From NCBI GenBank assembly GCA_023091735.1, contig JALKBU010000535.1, positions 1 to 34,678 on the forward strand: a DNA stretch of 34,678 bases, given 5' to 3'. The notes beneath the pieces are model-generated. The model made no database searches. It was not told the DNA's origin and saw only the letters and a list, made by a program, of their open reading frames with translations. Made by a program: the position numbers and the translations under genes. This DNA is from Trichomonas tenax. Its lineage: Eukaryota; Parabasalia; Trichomonadida; Trichomonadidae. Of the stretch, positions 1-8,383 are shown piece after piece (the stretch's first letter is position 1; each line of letters begins with the position of its first letter).

Positions 1-477
1 AAAGCAACACCTGCAGAAATGATGCAAAACCCAAAATTAGAGAAGGACTATATATTCGACCTATTGAAGAAGAAGGAAAAACAAATGTCAATCAAAGACT
101 TTAAACTTAATGAAGGCGAGAAAGTGAAATACCCAATTGATAGAGATGAAAAAAAGAAACGCTTTCAATTTAGTCCTGAAAGTTATATTATCGCCGGACA
201 TGAGGGTAACAATTATGTTTTACAAGCAAAGGATGGCACAGTTTTAGTCAAACAAAGGTTTAAGTTGCAAGTTGTCAAAAATAATGATTATAATAAATAC
301 CCTTTAGCTAAAACAGTTCCGAATCAATGGAACGGCGAAATTACTGAAATCCTTGAATACTACCCACGAACGAATAAGTATAAAGTCAAATTTTCAATTC
401 CAAACAATAATGATTACATCGACGTTATCCCTGCAGTGAACCTTCATGGACGCTTCCCTGGGAGATTGAGTCAATAA
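1..477 (+). CDS. Maverick integrase, C-terminal end (5' end outside window)
   Basis: The frame is open from the first base (KATPAEM...), so the gene enters from outside and the first ATG at 19 is internal. The visible 158 residues fit the end of a DDE integrase of the Maverick (c-integrase) kind. A TPAEMM-x-NPKLEKDYI segment resembles the end of the retroviral-like catalytic domain, where target-protein placement is followed by YI. Next come a basic linker and a small beta-rich domain with GEKVKYPID, WNGEITEILEYYPRTNKYKVKF and a closing GRFPGRLSQ, which resembles a chromo/SH3-like DNA-binding tail. The catalytic acidic residues lie outside the window, so activity cannot be judged. It is the only plus-strand gene next to the minus-strand fibre genes, with tails facing each other 48 bp apart. 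The family call is inferred from motif and context. Confidence 0.7.
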   Translation, partial: KATPAEMMQNPKLEKDYIFDLLKKKEKQMSIKDFKLNEGEKVKYPIDRDEKKKRFQFSPESYIIAGHEGNNYVLQAKDGTVLVKQRFKLQVVKNNDYNKYPLAKTVPNQWNGEITEILEYYPRTNKYKVKFSIPNNNDYIDVIPAVNLHGRFPGRLSQ

Positions 478-525
478 AAAAAAGAATTTAGAGAAAGGCA
501 AGGATTAATTTCAAAATAAACTTAT

Positions 526-1305
526 TTAATAAACCCTATACCACCCGTAAACAGTCATGAACGGCGGCATGTAATCAGTACCGTTTCCTGTATTTTGAGT
601 ATTACCGTAAACACTATGCGTATGATTTCCATCATTATTCGTATAAGTATTTCTTTTATAAGGTGCTTTGTTTCTATCATCCCAGAAAATGTCATTAGGA
701 ATCGATATTACATCAGTCATATAATTACTTTCATAATTACCATGATTATAATCAAAATTTGAATAATAAGATGTCATTGAGTGTGTATGATTCCCCGCGT
801 CCGATGTTGTACCCGAAAAGTAGTGATTGTGTGAAGGTAAATTATTTACTGAAATCTTTTTACTTCCTCCTGTTTGATTTGATGAATTAGCGCAATATAA
901 GAAGCGATCGAGTATTTGATTCCATTTACCAAAACCAAATATTTGAGCAGGATTTACATTATTCATTGATGTGTAAATTGAACCAACAGGATAAATTGTC
1001 ATTAATGTTTCATATTTAGAATTTAATACAGAATGCTTTAAATTCATTATTTCAGTATTGAATGTTTGTAATAAATTCCAAACACTAGTTTCAGGATTAG
1101 TTGAAGGTGCATCTGTTCCCAATATCTGTTTAATTATTACATCATCAACTTTAATTTTATTTGCATTTATTGCTGTATTGATTTCATTTAATTTTTCATT
1201 TAATCTATTAATATCTGTTATTTCATGTGTATGTTCTTTACCCGCCTTATTGTTTAATGACTGTTGAACATTGATAATTTCATTATTGTTTTTAATTATT
1301 ACCAT
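526..1305 (-). CDS. Maverick tail-fibre-like protein with phage tail-collar domain
   Basis: This is a 259-aa protein. Residues 1-100 are a short trimer-type stalk with NNKAGKEHTHEITDIN, a heptad-like stretch and a linker. From about residue 105 it carries the phage tail-collar signature: YPVGSIYTSMN, FGFGKWNQILDRFLYC, GGSKKISVNNLPSHNHYF, two later GNHTH motifs, and the closing GTDYMPPFMTVYGWYR. Collar proteins with repeated HxH motifs are receptor-binding or structural tips in tailed phages, and here the gene would serve the virion-like form of the Maverick. It lies 36 bp downstream of the 562-residue fibre/coiled-coil gene on the same strand. The ATG at 1303-1305 and the stop are intact, so it is not obviously broken. 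A diverged second copy of its C-terminal half lies at 22066-22449. Confidence 0.75.
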   Translation of the reverse strand: MVIIKNNNEIINVQQSLNNKAGKEHTHEITDINRLNEKLNEINTAINANKIKVDDVIIKQILGTDAPSTNPETSVWNLLQTFNTEIMNLKHSVLNSKYETLMTIYPVGSIYTSMNNVNPAQIFGFGKWNQILDRFLYCANSSNQTGGSKKISVNNLPSHNHYFSGTTSDAGNHTHSMTSYYSNFDYNHGNYESNYMTDVISIPNDIFWDDRNKAPYKRNTYTNNDGNHTHSVYGNTQNTGNGTDYMPPFMTVYGWYRVY

Positions 1306-1341
1306 CTTTGTTTCTAATCCGTCAGTGAATTCAGGAATAAC

Positions 1342-3030
1342 TTATGTAGGAGGTTCTGGTGGTATAATAGTTTCAGTTCCATCTTCATTTTTAATTGTTT
1401 TACCTTCCTTTCCTTCTTTCATAAATCCCCTAATTTCATGAACCGTTAAGCGTTTGATGTTTTGATGTTCATAGTTGATATCTGCCTTATTATTTAATTC
1501 TGTCATTAAATCTTTATCATTAATATCTATTTCCTGAGTATATATTTTACCCACTTTTATATTTGTCTGTTCTTGTGTTTCTTCTAAAAATTCAGTATCG
1601 TGATCATCGGGGTATTTTGTGAAAGGTGTAAGATTATCATTAATTAAACATATTTGTCGTAATAATTCAGCAACTGTGAATGTAATAGTTAAATCATTAT
1701 TTCTTTCTGTACCTTCAAAGGTTATATTATTATCTTTTATAACTTGATTTATATAATTTAATAACACACCGTAACGAGAATATAATTTAATAAATTTTTC
1801 AGCAATTGTGAGTTCATGTACTTCTTCTTCAGATACTCCGCCATTCTCAGGGATTTCATTTCCTGTTTCATCAACAGCCCTTAATTTTACACTACGAGGT
1901 ACGACATTACTACCAGCATGTGATAAATTCTGTAAAAACCACTGAACTCGTTGAAATAGACTTAAATGACTGTCCATTACCTGGCCAGTTAGTGATTCAA
2001 CACTTGAAATTGCGTTCTGTGTTGCTCTGTTAGTTTCATTAACGAAAGTCGTGAATTGATTCAGTGCATTATTGATGACACCTATGCTATCCTCTAAACC
2101 ATTAACGATTCCAGTCATATTATGTGTGAAATCATCAATTCTCTGAATCCATGTTGATAAGCTACTGAAAACATCATTACCCGTCGATATAGTATTTAAC
2201 ACAGCCCTTAACGTGTCCAATCCTTCTGCTTTAGCCATAAATGCTGAAAGTTTTGTTACTTGTAACTGTAATGTAGTAAATGAAGCTGCAGTTAGACCTG
2301 TGTTGAATGCGTTCCAAAGAAAATTAAAGAATGATTTCCTCGATGATTCGTTGTCAATATCCACTAAGTCCTCAATGTGATTTTTAAGCCAGTCTTTGGT
2401 AATTAATGCACCCGACCCTAAAATTTCATCAGCATAATTGCCTTTAATTTTTAACTTTTCAGTATATAACGTCGGTGTATTGAATTGATAATTAGTATTT
2501 ATACCGTTGTCGTTCATGTAAAACATTTTACTTAATTCTTTGTTCAAATGTAATATCGACGTCTGAAGTAATGTAAGTGTAACCTCTGTGGCATCTATTT
2601 TTGCTGTTGCTGATTTCAAACGTTCCTCTGCATCAATGAGGACAAAGTTGATCTGATCTGTTTTAATCTTCAATGCATTCAATAACTCGGTCGCTTGATC
2701 GATGAATTGTTGAATTGTTTTTGAATCTTCCCATAACTTCTTTATTTTCTCTAAATACTCAGCGAATCGTTCGTCAGTCAATATTGTTTCAACAGGGATG
2801 TTATTTATATATTGCAAATTTCTGATGGCTCTGTCGGTAAGATTTACATTTAAACGTTGTTCCCCGTATTCGAAAACAAAAGTTTTGCTCGAAGGCTCAA
2901 TATAAACTTTACACAACCCATTACTCACTGTCTCCGCCAATTTTGATATTTGACTAAATGATACGGTGTTCTTATTCATTGCCATTAATGCTAATTCTCT
3001 ATTTTTCTCTATTTCGTTTTGAAAATTCAT
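1342..3030 (-). CDS. Maverick fibre/coiled-coil structural protein (hypothetical)
   Basis: This is an intact 562-residue frame from ATG to TAA. The N-terminal region (about 1-200) has long charged and hydrophobic heptad stretches (ISKLAETVSNGL, EYLEKIKKLWEDSKTIQQFIDQATELLNALK). The middle (about 230-370) is rich in helices with many Ser, Thr and Asn. The last 50 residues end in the fibre-type phrase LNNKADINYEHQNIK and a proline-rich tail. The NNKA-x-x-x-H motif recurs at the start of the next gene, suggesting the two proteins form successive parts of one fibre or a shared attachment unit. No enzymatic motif is visible. The start lies close to the divergent ATG at 3049, so the two genes share an 18-bp head-to-head gap. 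The structural role is an inference from composition and position. Confidence 0.6.
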   Translation of the reverse strand: MNFQNEIEKNRELALMAMNKNTVSFSQISKLAETVSNGLCKVYIEPSSKTFVFEYGEQRLNVNLTDRAIRNLQYINNIPVETILTDERFAEYLEKIKKLWEDSKTIQQFIDQATELLNALKIKTDQINFVLIDAEERLKSATAKIDATEVTLTLLQTSILHLNKELSKMFYMNDNGINTNYQFNTPTLYTEKLKIKGNYADEILGSGALITKDWLKNHIEDLVDIDNESSRKSFFNFLWNAFNTGLTAASFTTLQLQVTKLSAFMAKAEGLDTLRAVLNTISTGNDVFSSLSTWIQRIDDFTHNMTGIVNGLEDSIGVINNALNQFTTFVNETNRATQNAISSVESLTGQVMDSHLSLFQRVQWFLQNLSHAGSNVVPRSVKLRAVDETGNEIPENGGVSEEEVHELTIAEKFIKLYSRYGVLLNYINQVIKDNNITFEGTERNNDLTITFTVAELLRQICLINDNLTPFTKYPDDHDTEFLEETQEQTNIKVGKIYTQEIDINDKDLMTELNNKADINYEHQNIKRLTVHEIRGFMKEGKEGKTIKNEDGTETIIPPEPPT

Positions 3031-3048
3031 ATTTTTAATAATATTAAA

Positions 3049-3681
3049 ATGTTTGATTCACAAAATAATTTAAGTAAACGTTCATCAACAAAAGCAGTAG
3101 AGGAAATTTTCACCGATAACGATGTAGCACGTAACAGTTCGGATCTCTCGCCTTCATATACGAAGGATGTCGGATTCAGTTTTGATTACCCGATGCGATG
3201 GTTAAATGATCCCAGTGATATGAAAGCCATAGGTCTCAGACGTTGCAAAGTTATTCCAACATCTCATGTTATTCGCATTTGGTATGCTTATTCGTACACA
3301 ACATCTACAAGGCAAGTAGTCAACGGCGGAACTGAAATTCAATTATCAATCACTCCTGAAAATTCATTCGACGAAATCATTGCAACCTTTATTACACAAG
3401 CGAACGATTACATGAACAAGAAACATCTGAATGCACAATTAACATTAGCGTATGAATTCGATTATCGTACATGTGTTTTCAGTTTAATGCTGTCCAAAAG
3501 TTCTGCTTCCACAGCTGAAACAATATCATTTCACTTTGTAAACAGCGATAAGACGTATGTTAATAAAAATATTTGGCGGGAAAATTGTAAAAGTGACAGA
3601 AATATCATGGTCAGCAACTACACAACAGAAGTCATAGCAATACAGGGAAGTAGTGCTCCTTGTGGCATCAGATGCTTGTAG
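3049..3681 (+). CDS. Maverick-associated protein, probably 3' altered
   Basis: The frame opens at ATG 3049 (MFDSQNNLSKRSS...); an earlier in-frame TTG at 3019 is not a credible eukaryotic start. The 210-residue product is mixed alpha/beta. Aromatic beta-strand-like segments (GFSFDYPMRWLND, HVIRIWYAYSYTT, TLAYEFDYRTCVFSLML, ETISFHFVN) would fit a small virion protein, but I recognise no family. The last 20-odd residues (TTEVIAIQGSSAPCG...) fall inside a sequence that is repeated 132 bp downstream. The natural C-terminus was therefore probably replaced when this repeat arrived, and the stop at 3679-3681 is likely secondary. It is divergent from the 562-residue fibre gene. Confidence 0.45.
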   Translation: MFDSQNNLSKRSSTKAVEEIFTDNDVARNSSDLSPSYTKDVGFSFDYPMRWLNDPSDMKAIGLRRCKVIPTSHVIRIWYAYSYTTSTRQVVNGGTEIQLSITPENSFDEIIATFITQANDYMNKKHLNAQLTLAYEFDYRTCVFSLMLSKSSASTAETISFHFVNSDKTYVNKNIWRENCKSDRNIMVSNYTTEVIAIQGSSAPCGIRCL

Positions 3682-3840
3682 TTGGTGATCACAAAAGAGG
3701 TGTCTATATTCTCAGGCAAAAATTTGATATGCAAGCTCATACCCAACATCTACACAACAGGAGTCATAGCAATACATGGAAGTAATGCTCCTTGTGACGC
3801 TATGGCACCAGATGTTTGTAGCTCGTGATCATAATTTTAA
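3618..3840. repeat. Imperfect tandem duplication, period about 132 bp
   Basis: The segment from CTACACAAC at 3618 recurs at 3750. The shared text runs through GTCATAGCAATACA, GGAAGTA-TGCTCCTTGTG and the CAGATG-TTGTAG block, to GTGATCA near 3690 and 3828. There are scattered mismatches and one small insertion in the second copy. The first copy overlaps the end of the 3049-3681 gene. The unit looks like a foreign short repeat placed into the element rather than part of it. Confidence 0.8.
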
Positions 3841-3844
3841 TTTG

Positions 3845-3940
3845 CAAACAAGCTCATTCACTACAAATCAGATCGAAATAAGCTCAGTCAGTACAAATCA
3901 GATCGAAACAAGCTTAATATTAACAAATCAGATCGAAACA
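3845..3940. repeat. 30-bp tandem repeat, three units
   Basis: The 16-mer ACAAATCAGATCGAAA starts at 3863, 3893 and 3923, exactly 30 bp apart, with a weaker partial unit before it. The spacers between copies (for example TAAGCTCAGTCAGT) are partly conserved. In one plus-strand frame it reads as a decapeptide repeat beginning TNQIE, but no convincing gene surrounds it. The last unit abuts the broken 3' end of the capsid-like gene. Confidence 0.85.
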
Positions 3941-4578
3941 CATTGGAAATTCAGCATAAAATTACTAGCATCACTTAACGGATTAACATATCTGGTACCT
4001 TTGCTGGATTCATTTTTAACCATTGTTAACGAATCTTCATATTCCTTAGTACATCTCAAACCGCTTGAAAGATCTGATGTAACTAACTGGTACTGTAAAA
4101 ATCTTGCACCAAGAGTTGAAATAACTTGATCTGGTATATTTTTACCATTAACTGTTAATTGGACATTATCATAAATAGGATTTTTGAAAACAGTATAATC
4201 GTTAATATGTTTAGGGAACATTACTGAAATACATGTTACGTTATTCAATGGCATGTTAACTGTTGATTGGACACCAGCTTCTGTAGCAGCTAATGGAAAT
4301 GCGTTATATTCTAATTCTTGTGATGAAATAATTAATGGTAAATTTGATAATTGGTTACGAATTAATGATAAAGCATTATCAGTAATATTAAATCCGAACA
4401 TATTGGACTTAAGCATTGTGATGGACATACTATTAACCATTAATTTAAGATTTCCTGGTGTTGCTGTATATTGAATTATATCGTTAGAAGAACCAATTGT
4501 TGTTTTAAAAAATTTTACGATACCCTTTGCTGTATTATTTATCTGAATAAATTGATGTGTAAAAATTCTGAAGGATTT
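3928..4578 (-). pseudogene. Major-capsid-like gene, downstream fragment
   Basis: This frame opens at 4578 after a stop and overlaps the upstream fragment in another frame. It contains phrases expected of the second jelly-roll of a Polinton-type capsid: LIISSQELEYNAFPLAATEAGVQ, NMPLNNVTCISVMFPKHIND, a LGARFLQYQLVTSDL segment and RYVNPLSDASNF. The tail is cut short at 3928, inside the 30-bp tandem repeat, so the C-terminal part is missing. Together with the upstream fragment it represents one virion gene broken by a frameshift and truncated at both ends. It would not give a working capsid. Confidence 0.5.
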
Positions 4579-5057
4579 TTAGTAAATATACCATCAATTT
4601 GTTCATTTTCTTTTATTAGCTTATAATCCTTAACTTTTTCTGGGTTTATTAAACACCAGACTAATCCCTTAGATCTTGGATAAAACTTCAATTCACTGAT
4701 AATTTTATTAACAAACATATCGAAAGCTTGTAAACACAAAAGATCTTCAATATGAACATTAAGTTCAAAGCTCACTTCCTTATATCCGTTATTTTCTTTG
4801 AAATCCATTAAATTAACGTATGTTCCAGCAATAGATTCAGAAAGATTTTCAACGTTTTCATATAAAGAATGTGTATATTTCTTAGTCTTTTTCTCATTAT
4901 GTGGTTTGATAATACTATAAGCAAATCCTTCACGTACACATTCATTTTGCTGATTTTTAGGGGTTAGCCAAATTTTTGGATTACCCCGAAAAATCACAAT
5001 CTGTATACTACTAATTTCGAAATGAAATCGAGAACTGGGATGAAAAACATTGATTTC
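4539..5057 (-). pseudogene. Major-capsid-like gene, upstream fragment
   Basis: This minus-strand open frame has no ATG. It runs from a stop at 5058-5060, and the first plausible residue, at 4995-4997, is encoded by GTG. The readable part (FRGNPKIWLTPKN..., ELKFYPRSKGLVWCLINPEKV) has the strand-rich look of the first jelly-roll of a Polinton-type capsid protein. The frame ends at 4539 soon after NPSEFLHINL. A second open frame on the same strand overlaps it and continues with capsid-like sequence, implying a frameshift near 4540-4580. The 5' end is missing where host DNA begins. Identification as the major capsid protein is an inference from overall character and Maverick context, since no catalytic motif exists to test. 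Confidence 0.5.
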
Positions 5058-5101
5058 TCAAAAAAAAGTCAAAAAAATATAAATCGAGAAAAAAAAGAAA
5101 A

Positions 5102-6328
5102 ATGTTCATAGTCTCGATTTGCTACACCAACAGTCTATCCCGAATCAACGCGATCATAGGCTCCACAAATGCTACGCTTAAATCCAGCGTCGTTATCACA
5201 GGCAAATACTTAAATTCGCCTCTTATAACAGATATAAACCGCTTTGACCAGCGAAATCTGAACTTAAGATCGTTCAACTTCTTCAAACTCGCTCAGCCTG
5301 TCGTCAACGCTAAGTCAAACATGGCTTTATCAGTCACACACTCAAGTTTCGTAAATTCAATTTCTCCAATCCGTTTAAACCAACTCGATAGATCCAAATT
5401 CAAGCCGTTCACACAGAGAAAGGCGAGAAAGGGCACAATATTGACACTCCGCGATGTTTTGTTCGACTTCTGCTCCTCACCATCCGACGATGGCGGGTCT
5501 CTCTATTGCACTGAGTGCACAGTCACGATAAGAGACGTAGAGTTTGTTTCTTCGACAGGACGTGTCGGTGGTGGCTTCTTCGCACGTAACTCTAAGATTT
5601 CAATGACCGGAACTTCGATTTTCCGCTGCAACGCGCACGTCGAAGGCGGTGGCTTCGAGGCTAAGGACTGTGACAATGTCCAAATGACAAGATGTTACAT
5701 CGTTGCAAACTCAGCTGATCAGAAATACGGTGGTTTCCTTTTAACACAGGCTGCATTCAAATTCACTGAGAACTACGTCTACGAGAACACCGCTACACGT
5801 AACTACGGTGGTGGCGCCTTCGATCACTGCACAGGTGAGCTCACACAATGCAAATTCGTTGACAATAAATCCCCGATCGAAAGTGGCGGTACATCACTCT
5901 ACGTCATGGAGACAAAGGATAAATTCTTCATTGAGTACAATACATTCGGTGGACAAACACCGAAATTCATTTTGGTTGCTCCAAACGCTGGCGTCACACT
6001 TTCTGAGAACTGCTTCTCTCTTTCCTACGAGGAGAGCTTCCAGATCGGTGAGGGTACGCCAGGCACAACACTCGACGACACACCAAGAGTTTTCAACAAC
6101 AGATATGACTCACAATGCGCTCCAGCACCAAAGCTTCCACCAAGGTTCTACAAGGAAATCTTTCACCATCCAGAAACAGCACCAGTCATTGAATGGTGGA
6201 AGCTTTACGCTGGTCTTGCAATCTTCATTTTCATTCTCGCTCTCATGGCTTTCACAGTTCCATCTGTTTTCTTCCCGCTTGTTGTTCGTGGTGCTTCTCG
6301 TAAGGGTGACTCAAAGAACACCATTTAA
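5102..6328 (+). CDS. Polymorphic-membrane-protein-like beta-helix surface protein
   Basis: This 408-aa protein has a right-handed beta-helix region at about residues 110-320. Glycine-turn repeats recur (DDGGSLYC, VGGGFFARNS, EGGGFEAKDC, YGGFLLTQ, YGGGAFDHC), with CKFVDN and YVYENTATR coils of the Pmp type. A single strong membrane segment lies near 361-390 (WWKLYAGLAIFIFILALMAF), followed by a short basic tail (RGASRKGDSK). This suggests an extracellular beta-helix anchored in the plasma membrane; T. vaginalis has a family of such Pmp-like proteins. The N-terminus (MFIVSICYTNSL...) is not a convincing signal peptide, and the gene starts only 44 bp from the truncated capsid fragment, so its 5' end may have been lost. 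No clear Inr precedes the ATG. The stop overlaps TAAA, the form of the trichomonad poly(A) signal. Confidence 0.7.
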   Translation: MFIVSICYTNSLSRINAIIGSTNATLKSSVVITGKYLNSPLITDINRFDQRNLNLRSFNFFKLAQPVVNAKSNMALSVTHSSFVNSISPIRLNQLDRSKFKPFTQRKARKGTILTLRDVLFDFCSSPSDDGGSLYCTECTVTIRDVEFVSSTGRVGGGFFARNSKISMTGTSIFRCNAHVEGGGFEAKDCDNVQMTRCYIVANSADQKYGGFLLTQAAFKFTENYVYENTATRNYGGGAFDHCTGELTQCKFVDNKSPIESGGTSLYVMETKDKFFIEYNTFGGQTPKFILVAPNAGVTLSENCFSLSYEESFQIGEGTPGTTLDDTPRVFNNRYDSQCAPAPKLPPRFYKEIFHHPETAPVIEWWKLYAGLAIFIFILALMAFTVPSVFFPLVVRGASRKGDSKNTI

Positions 6329-6535
6329 ATTCAAATATGATTTTTTTATCAATATACAATCCAAAATTATACGTATTTTTAAGTATTCCAATAAATATTC
6401 GTTTACACAAGTTTAAATCCCTCCATATTAAAAATATTTTATAATAAAACTAATTTAATTAAGAAAAATAAAAACGTAGCTTGAAAATAGTGTTTGTTTG
6501 AATAGAAAATATGTTTAATTGATTGTTGTATAATG

Positions 6536-6548
6536 TTTGACATGTAAA
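6536..6548 (+). promoter_or_regulatory. TTTGACATGTAAA motif upstream of the SAPS gene
   Basis: This exact 13-mer lies 40 bp upstream of the ATG at 6589. It is followed by a spaced inverted half (CATGTAA-ATTA-TTACATG) spanning 6541-6558. The same 13-mer occurs upstream of three other genes in the window. A promoter element is inferred. Confidence 0.5.
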
Positions 6549-6588
6549 TTATTACATGACATAATTTTAGATCTGTTTAATAAAAAAA

Positions 6589-8025
6589 ATGTCGGCTTGG
6601 TTTCTTGATGAAAAAACTTTGAACAGAATAAACAATATCATCAACAACCCTGATTCGACCATTGTCGATGTTATCAAAGAAGACACGATTAAAACAGCTT
6701 TGAAGCGAAATGTTCCAAAATTATTGGATTTTATTATGAAAAATGCGGGAGATTTCGTTGATATAGCTATTGGCATGATAAAAACGAATGTTGCCATCCA
6801 AAAGAAAGCTCTAGACTTGTTATTATCAAATACTCAGCCATTCACAAGCCAAATGCAAAATAATCCCGAATTTATTGCGCATCTCTACAAGTTCATCACC
6901 CAGGAACAAGATTTTTCAGAAGTCGATTCAACATGTTATTGCAAAATTATCGAGTTTTTCATGAAAGACACAGACTTAGGTATACTAAATAAGCTTCAGC
7001 CTGGAAAATTCATTCCATTGCTTTTGAAGAAAATACACCATCTTTCTGTCTCAAATTTAATGGAAATCATTACATGCGACACAAGAAGATCTATGTGGAA
7101 ATATATCGAAAACACACACGTCGATCAAGCGATTTACAACGCTTTTGGTGATGTTGATTACATCAATGAAAGATTATTGAATTATCTTCGAAATATTATT
7201 TGTTCGGCAGAGCTTGGCTCACCTGTGTTGGATTTGTTCACAAAGAAGGCAAGCATTGCAAAGTTTTTCAACTTCGGATACAACGCTTCAGCACATGTTG
7301 CAGCTGCTGCTTTTAGAGTTGTTTATGAAGTCTTAGGACTCGTGATTTATGAGGAAGAGGCTGAAATGCAAAGTAACATCCTCTTTGGCACAATTTTTGC
7401 TGAAACAGCAGAAAATTTAGAAGCTTTGTGCGAATTTGTACAGCAAGATAGGCCATTTTTAGATGACAAATATAGAGCAATCGAGTTAATTTCAGCAATT
7501 ATAACAGTATATCCTGACCAAGAGCCATGTTTAATTGATATGATGAAATATTTATTCAAGAAATTCTTAGAATTGCCATATCACACATTCCTACATCAAT
7601 CTTTTTACAACATACTTCTTAAACTCGGAAAAAATGACAAATCACTTAGATTACTCGTCAAAAAACTGAATTTATACGAAGAAATTATGAAAGCGTTCGA
7701 CGGTTACGAGCACAAACAGGTGTCATATATTGGGCACTTATATGCAATGTCAAATTACATCAATAAAAAACTTGGATTTGATCCAGAAAACGAAGAATGG
7801 AATAATTTTATAGAAGAGAAGATCACTACAATGAGAGAAGTTATTTCAAGGCCATTTGGCGGTTTAATGCCAAATCAAACATATCACGATGATGACGATG
7901 ATTACGTCACTCCTCGTGAAGCAGCAATTGCAATGTTTGGTAAAGCATTCTTCTTCGGAGGAGAAGAGGAAGATTTTGAGGATGAAGACTTCGATGATGC
8001 AGGATATGAAGAAGAGGATGTATAA
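6589..8025 (+). CDS. SAPS-family regulatory subunit of protein phosphatase 6 (SIT4-associated)
   Basis: This is a 478-aa, largely alpha-helical protein. The N-terminus has the SAPS layout: a W/F-rich start (MSAWFLDEKTLNRINNII), an acidic TIVDVIKED segment, then ALKRNVPKLLDFIMKN, matching the family's conserved stretch ending in LLDFL. Helical repeats follow (IPLLLKKIHHLSVSNLMEII; YRAIELISAIITVYP; LPYHTFLHQSFYNILLKL). The last 60 residues are very acidic (EEDFEDEDFDDAGYEEEDV). SAPS proteins bind the PP6/Sit4 catalytic subunit and direct it to cell-cycle and trafficking substrates in the cytoplasm. This one is shorter than animal and yeast members, lacking most of the long variable tail. A TTTGACATGTAAA motif precedes it. 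Overlapping antisense frames inside are shadows. Confidence 0.75.
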   Translation: MSAWFLDEKTLNRINNIINNPDSTIVDVIKEDTIKTALKRNVPKLLDFIMKNAGDFVDIAIGMIKTNVAIQKKALDLLLSNTQPFTSQMQNNPEFIAHLYKFITQEQDFSEVDSTCYCKIIEFFMKDTDLGILNKLQPGKFIPLLLKKIHHLSVSNLMEIITCDTRRSMWKYIENTHVDQAIYNAFGDVDYINERLLNYLRNIICSAELGSPVLDLFTKKASIAKFFNFGYNASAHVAAAAFRVVYEVLGLVIYEEEAEMQSNILFGTIFAETAENLEALCEFVQQDRPFLDDKYRAIELISAIITVYPDQEPCLIDMMKYLFKKFLELPYHTFLHQSFYNILLKLGKNDKSLRLLVKKLNLYEEIMKAFDGYEHKQVSYIGHLYAMSNYINKKLGFDPENEEWNNFIEEKITTMREVISRPFGGLMPNQTYHDDDDDYVTPREAAIAMFGKAFFFGGEEEDFEDEDFDDAGYEEEDV

Positions 8026-8383
8026 TATTAGAATTGTCGATTAAATATACAAAGTGTTTGTATCCAATCTTATATTTTATTTTTAATTTTTGCAAATATC
8101 AAAATTTGGCCAATTTTTATTATCCACTGAAGATCTGTTGTTATTTTAATAATTATTTTATTATACGATTATGTTGAAAAATCTAATTTTTAATCAAAAA
8201 TCGAATTTTTTTAGAAATCGAAAGTATTTTTTCGTTATTCCGATAAAACAAAATCACTGAAATGACAAAAAAGAATAAGAAATATAAAGAGTTTAGACAT
8301 ATTAACATGCTTTCGTGATGGTTTCGAGGTAATTAGACAAAAAAATTTTGTATTTTAATTGATTTTGATTATCTTTATTAGTC
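8026..8383. other. Intergenic, convergent gene ends
   Basis: This AT-rich spacer lies between the convergent ends of the SAPS and TBCB genes, with only short T and A runs. I see no gene, RNA or repeat in it. Confidence 0.6.

Larger units (their letters stand above)
1..5057. mobile_element. Decayed Maverick/Polinton fragment (internal part)
   Basis: This is a block of virus-like transposon genes. It contains an integrase 3' end on the plus strand, two tail-fibre-like genes on the minus strand, a short plus-strand gene and a broken capsid-like gene on the minus strand. The gene types (retroviral-like integrase plus capsid and fibre genes) are those of Maverick/Polinton elements, which are known to be very abundant in Trichomonas vaginalis. 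The element continues left beyond the window. No terminal inverted repeat or target duplication is visible at its right side, where the capsid-like frame runs out without an ATG at about 5057. The element is therefore truncated and no longer autonomous. Its codons are more A/T-rich than those of the host genes that follow. The right boundary is an estimate. Confidence 0.8.

Noticed and set aside
3776..4129. Plus-strand frame with decapeptide repeats
   Set aside because: Its first part is the 30-bp tandem repeat, and the rest runs antisense to the capsid-like fragment. It has no independent coding signal.
5808..6416. Overlapping 202-codon frame in the Pmp-like gene
   Set aside because: It lies within the better-supported beta-helix gene and has low-complexity Ser/His/Gln content typical of an out-of-frame shadow.
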